DNA from: CAINVV01 sp037129695
Lineage (GTDB): Bacteria; Bacteroidota; Bacteroidia; Bacteroidales; Prolixibacteraceae
Assembly (NCBI GenBank): GCA_037129695.1
Contig: JBAXUL010000077.1
Location: forward strand, 1-19,245
DNA: 19,245 bases
Reading direction: 5' to 3'
In this document: positions 16,279 through 19,245 of the stretch, piece after piece
How the letters are laid out: every line of letters starts with the position of its first letter
Numbering within the stretch: the stretch's first letter is position 1
Notes under the pieces: generated by a model
The model's input: the letters and a program-made list of their open reading frames with translations, nothing else
What the model was told of the DNA's origin: nothing
Database searches by the model: none
Program-made: the position numbers and the translations under genes

Positions 16279-17307
16279 ATGAAGGGAAAAATATTGGTCA
16301 CAGGGGGTACTGGATACATCGGTTCACACACCGTTGTTGAATTGCAGCAGGCAGGGTTTGAGGTTGTCATCATCGATGATCTTAGCAATTCAGCCGAAAC
16401 GGTAGTTGGTCAGATTGAACAAATTACCGGGATACGTCCTGAATTTCACTGTCTGAACATGCAAGATGCGGTTTTGCTAGATGCTTTTTTCGCACAATCG
16501 AAAGGGATCGATGCAGTTATTCATTTTGCTGCTTTCAAAGCAGTGGGTGAATCTGTTGAAAAGCCTTTGGCTTACTACCGCAATAACTTGATTTCACTGG
16601 TGAATCTTTTCGAATGCATGGAAAAGTACAAATCAGACTACCTTGTTTTCTCCTCTTCCTGTACCGTTTATGGACAACCAGACCAACTTCCGGTTACTGA
16701 AAATACCCCGCGGAAAGCTGCTGAATCACCTTATGGAAACACAAAAATCATCGGTGAGGACATTATACGCGATTTCACGAAAGCCAATCAACGCATACAA
16801 ACCATTGCCCTTAGGTATTTCAATCCGATCGGCGCCCATCCTTCCGCCCTGATCGGCGAACTTCCCAATGGAGTGCCGAGCAACCTGGTGCCTTTTGTGA
16901 CCCAGACTGCAGCAGGAATTCGTCAGCAACTTCAGGTCTTCGGAGATGATTACAATACACCGGATGGCAGTTGTATCCGCGATTACATCAATGTGGTGGA
17001 TCTGGCCAAGGCCCACGTAATCGCCATCGAAAGGCTGCTCAACCGGAAAAATGAATCGGTTTTCGAATTCTTCAATGTCGGAACCGGAAATGGAGTCTCG
17101 GTTCTGGAATTGTTACATGTGTTTGAAGCAGCTACAGGACAAAAGGTCAATTACAAGATTGTCAGCAGAAGGCCGGGCGATATCGAAAAGATTTTTGCCG
17201 ATACCACCAAAGCCAACAGGGTTTTAGGATGGAACGCCGCTGCCTCGCTGGAAGCCACCCTTCTTTCAGCCTGGAACTGGGAGAAGAAGATCAGGAATAT
17301 TGATTGA
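16279..17307 (+). CDS. galE: UDP-glucose 4-epimerase
   Basis: Interconverts UDP-glucose and UDP-galactose (EC 5.1.3.2), supplying galactose for surface polysaccharides and lipopolysaccharide and for galactose use. 342 aa, the normal length. Extended SDR fold: NAD-binding GGTGYIGSH at 9-17, HFAAFKAVGES at about 82-92, catalytic triad Ser127 (SSSCTVYG), Tyr152 and Lys156 (SPYGNTK). The substrate region RYFNPIGAHPSALIGE and the late motif DGSCIRDYINVVDLA are typical of GalE rather than other epimerases. The ATG start places the nucleotide-binding loop at the expected distance. rfbB follows by 154 nt, so the two may be co-transcribed. Confidence 0.96.
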   Translation: MKGKILVTGGTGYIGSHTVVELQQAGFEVVIIDDLSNSAETVVGQIEQITGIRPEFHCLNMQDAVLLDAFFAQSKGIDAVIHFAAFKAVGESVEKPLAYYRNNLISLVNLFECMEKYKSDYLVFSSSCTVYGQPDQLPVTENTPRKAAESPYGNTKIIGEDIIRDFTKANQRIQTIALRYFNPIGAHPSALIGELPNGVPSNLVPFVTQTAAGIRQQLQVFGDDYNTPDGSCIRDYINVVDLAKAHVIAIERLLNRKNESVFEFFNVGTGNGVSVLELLHVFEAATGQKVNYKIVSRRPGDIEKIFADTTKANRVLGWNAAASLEATLLSAWNWEKKIRNID

Positions 17308-17461
17308 GGACAGAAAGAAATCCTTGAAATGGGGGAGATGCAAATAACCGGAAGCGCACAACTCCAATAAAGACCTTACCTTGCCAATTGAATCTGTTGG
17401 ATTCCGAAAAAACTTAACTTACTGTCAGATTTTTACTTATCAAACATCAACTAAAAATATC

Positions 17462-18514
17462 ATGAAGACAATTTTAATTACCGGTGGTGCAGGATTTATA
17501 GGTTCACACGTTATACGGCGGTTTGTAAAGAATTATCCCGAATATCAGATTATCAACCTGGATGTACTCACTTATGCAGGAAATCTTGAGAACCTGAAGG
17601 ACATTGATACATTGCCGAATTATACTTTTGTCAAGGGAGACATCACTGATATTGATTTGGTTAACAGTATTTTTGAGACCTATCCGATAGAGGCTGTGAT
17701 CCATCTCGCGGCAGAATCTCACGTTGACCGTTCGATTACCGATCCTGCTGCCTTTATCCGCACCAATATTTTCGGGACTTTTAATTTGGTCCATGCGGCC
17801 AAGGAGCATTGGAAAGGGAACATGGATGGGAAAAAATTCTACCATATCTCAACGGATGAGGTGTATGGTTCTCTCGGGGAAACCGGTCTGTTTACCGAAA
17901 CTACTTCTTACGATCCTAAAAGTCCCTATTCTGCATCCAAAGCAAGTTCCGACCACCTAGTACGGGCCTATTTCAATACTTTTCACCTGCCGGTATTAAT
18001 TTCCAACTGCTCCAACAACTATGGTCCCAACCAGTTTCCGGAGAAGTTGATTCCGCTGTGCATCCACAATATCCAGCATAGTAAGCCCATTCCTGTTTAC
18101 GGGAAAGGTGAGAACATCCGCGATTGGCTCTATGTGGAGGATCATGCCTCTGCCATCGATGTGATTTTTCATCAGGGGGTTATTGGCGAGACTTACAATA
18201 TCGGGGGCATCAATGAATGGACCAACATTGACCTGATCAGGGCATTGTGCGACGTGATGGACAAAAAATTGGGAAGAGCCCAAGGCACTTCCCAACAATT
18301 GATAACTTTCGTGAAAGACCGCGCAGGTCATGACATGCGCTATGCCATCGACTCCTCGAAAATTGAGAAAGAGCTGGGCTGGAAACCCTCCTTGCAGTTT
18401 GAGGAGGGCCTCGGCAAAACTGTCGACTGGTATCTTACCAATTCAGACTGGCTCGAAAACGTCTCATCCGGTGCTTACGAAAAGTATTACGACAAGCAGT
18501 ATCACCAACGCTAA
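17462..18514 (+). CDS. rfbB: dTDP-glucose 4,6-dehydratase
   Basis: Converts dTDP-glucose to dTDP-4-keto-6-deoxyglucose (EC 4.2.1.46), the second step towards dTDP-rhamnose and other deoxysugars. 350 aa from the chosen ATG. Motifs: GGAGFIGSH (8-16), HLAAESHVDRSI (about 81-92), the catalytic STDEVYG (Thr131, Asp132, Glu133), SPYSASKASSDHLV with Tyr156 and Lys160, SNCSNNYGPNQFPEKLIPL and GENIRDWLYVEDH. The frame is open back to a TTG at 17381, but that adds 27 residues before the Rossmann loop, so ATG 17462-17464 is preferred. The sequence TACCTTGC near 17377 resembles a -7 element. The partners rfbA, rfbC and rfbD are not in the window. Also called rmlB. Its stop lies 2 nt from the stop of the convergent gene. 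Confidence 0.96.
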   Translation: MKTILITGGAGFIGSHVIRRFVKNYPEYQIINLDVLTYAGNLENLKDIDTLPNYTFVKGDITDIDLVNSIFETYPIEAVIHLAAESHVDRSITDPAAFIRTNIFGTFNLVHAAKEHWKGNMDGKKFYHISTDEVYGSLGETGLFTETTSYDPKSPYSASKASSDHLVRAYFNTFHLPVLISNCSNNYGPNQFPEKLIPLCIHNIQHSKPIPVYGKGENIRDWLYVEDHASAIDVIFHQGVIGETYNIGGINEWTNIDLIRALCDVMDKKLGRAQGTSQQLITFVKDRAGHDMRYAIDSSKIEKELGWKPSLQFEEGLGKTVDWYLTNSDWLENVSSGAYEKYYDKQYHQR

Positions 18515-18516
18515 AC

Positions 18517-18885
18517 CTATTTTTTTACGGCTTTTAATGCAACCGGACCATCGGGAGTTTCGGCTTTGCCTTCAAGGGCGTCGCCTACCATTTTGAAATT
18601 GACGTTAATCAGGGTAGATTCCAGATAGATTCCTACTGAGACAACATCTTCCTTGATGGTAACGCTTGAAAAATCTACACTCTGGCCTTCGATCACCAAT
18701 TGTCCCTTAAGCTTATCTCCGACTTGTGTGAAAATTACCTGACCGGAGGTGTAGCTGGGCGGAGCTGTAGGAGCAGAGTATTCCCATTTGCCAACGAGCT
18801 TTTTCTGGTCGATTGAAGCTGCCCGAAGTTGTACGAAGACAGCAAACATAAGCGTCAACGTAAATAATAATCCTTTGATTTTCAT
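18517..18885 (-). CDS. Small exported lipocalin-like beta-rich protein
   Basis: 122-aa exported protein of unknown function. Signal peptide at 1-22 (KGLLFTLTLMFAVFVQLRA). The mature chain opens with LVGKWEYSAP, reminiscent of the GxW motif of lipocalin-like domains. Alternating strands follow (GQVIFTQVGDKLKGQLVI, INVNFKMVGDALEGKAET), consistent with a small antiparallel beta barrel of about 95 residues. No cysteines in the mature part and no lipobox. The frame extends to an upstream ATG at 18948 (plus 21 residues), but the ATG at 18883-18885 starts a normal signal peptide and is preferred. The upstream DNA is very AT-rich. A TTTG...TATATTGC pair with a 22-nt spacer further upstream is a weak promoter candidate. 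Confidence 0.8.
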   Translation of the reverse strand: MKIKGLLFTLTLMFAVFVQLRAASIDQKKLVGKWEYSAPTAPPSYTSGQVIFTQVGDKLKGQLVIEGQSVDFSSVTIKEDVVSVGIYLESTLINVNFKMVGDALEGKAETPDGPVALKAVKK

Positions 18886-19098
18886 ATAATTAAAATTAAA
18901 TAATTTATAATTAGCAATAAATATTGGTTGCAATATAATATATTTCAAGCTTTCATAGCCAAATGCTCGGCCTATTTTCAGAATTTTATTATTCCGTCCG
19001 ATACCTGAACTCTGCTTTTGTCGAAAATTTTTACACTAATGCTGGATGCTGTCCATTCATATCCCCGGTTGCAACGGGGTTGATACACTGGATGATTA

Positions 19099-19116
19099 AA
19101 CATTTGGTCAAATGTT
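19099..19116. repeat. 8-bp perfect inverted repeat
   Basis: AACATTTG and CAAATGTT flank a 2-nt centre. It is in the gap between the lipocalin-like gene and the partial gene at the window edge. It may be an operator-like palindrome or part of a small cluster of hairpins with 19137-19158. No function shown. Confidence 0.4.
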
Positions 19117-19136
19117 CGCCATCGTCCCCTCATCCT

Positions 19137-19158
19137 GGTCGTCTCCGTCTCGACGACC
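19137..19158 (-). terminator. Hairpin just after a minus-strand stop
   Basis: GGTCGTC (19137-19143) and GACGACC (19152-19158) form a perfect 7-bp GC-rich stem with an 8-nt loop. It begins 4 nt downstream of the stop of the partial gene at the window edge, where a terminator is expected. No T-run follows, so it may act as an RNA 3'-end stabiliser or need a factor. Confidence 0.4.
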
Positions 19159-19162
19159 TTCC

Positions 19163-19245
19163 TTAGGCCTGATTCACAATTCCCATTAGTCTGTCCACAC
19201 CGTCGTTGACTTGAACGGCATCTTCGAAACCGATCGTCATGGCAT
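19163..19245 (-). CDS. C-terminal end of unidentified protein (partial)
   Basis: Open frame entering from the right edge and ending at TAA 19163-19165. The visible 26 residues begin AMTIGFEDAVQVNDG and end RLMGIVNQA, an acidic amphipathic helical tail. The frame is intact and a hairpin follows its stop, which supports a real gene. The tail faintly recalls the end of PLP-dependent transferases (an IGxED turn followed by a final helix), but 26 residues are too few to name it. Confidence 0.5.
   Translation of the reverse strand, partial: AMTIGFEDAVQVNDGVDRLMGIVNQA

Noticed and set aside
17381..17461. 27-residue N-terminal extension of rfbB from a TTG codon
   Set aside because: It precedes the Rossmann loop by far more than in the family; the internal ATG at 17462 gives the normal protein.
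18963..19166. 67-codon plus-strand open frame
   Set aside because: No family resemblance or credible start context; it runs through the hairpin cluster and into the stop region of the minus-strand partial gene.

Overview
The window looks like a chromosomal segment from a member of the Bacteroidota, probably class Bacteroidia. The evidence is a GLPGLI-family protein next to a carboxypeptidase-regulatory-domain/plug/beta-barrel outer membrane protein, a CCDC81-type HU + SPOR envelope protein, a Bacteroidota-type HEAT-like protein, and a near-perfect Bacteroidota promoter (TTTG-N20-TAGTTTTG) at 8243-8274. Shine-Dalgarno sequences are generally absent and the intergenic DNA is AT-rich. No rRNA, tRNA, CRISPR array or intact insertion sequence was seen.

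Layout. (1) 45-2708 (-) encodes a large exported protein with a decayed transglutaminase-like domain. It diverges from a small membrane protein gene (2808-3314, +) across a 99-bp gap that holds a perfect 12-bp inverted repeat. (2) A minus-strand cluster TPR protein -> ppk1 -> HEAT-like protein (8212 down to 3311) runs from one strong promoter; the HEAT-like gene overlaps the 3' end of ppk1. (3) A second minus-strand cluster (12307 down to 8380) encodes a small exported two-cysteine protein, a GLPGLI protein and a large outer membrane beta-barrel. A 12-bp-stem hairpin separates the first gene from the other two. (4) A 576-bp gene-free stretch (12308-12883) contains a GC-richer, foldable block. 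(5) Plus-strand ribE (riboflavin synthase) and an M19 dipeptidase follow; the dipeptidase abuts the convergent HU/SPOR gene. (6) Plus-strand galE and rfbB make nucleotide sugars for surface glycans. They converge on a small exported lipocalin-like protein gene, and the window closes with the C-terminal end of an unidentified minus-strand gene.

Most genes are recognisable housekeeping or envelope genes. The least explained parts are the three-gene secreted-peptide/GLPGLI/barrel cassette and the structured intergenic block upstream of it. The exported transglutaminase-like protein that has lost its Cys and His, and the ppk1-HEAT overlap, are the next most unusual. All three complete convergent gene junctions have stop codons that overlap, touch or lie 2 nt apart.

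Several starts given here are shorter than the longest open frame: ppk1, the TPR gene, the HU/SPOR gene, rfbB and the lipocalin-like gene were trimmed to an internal ATG, each for a stated reason.
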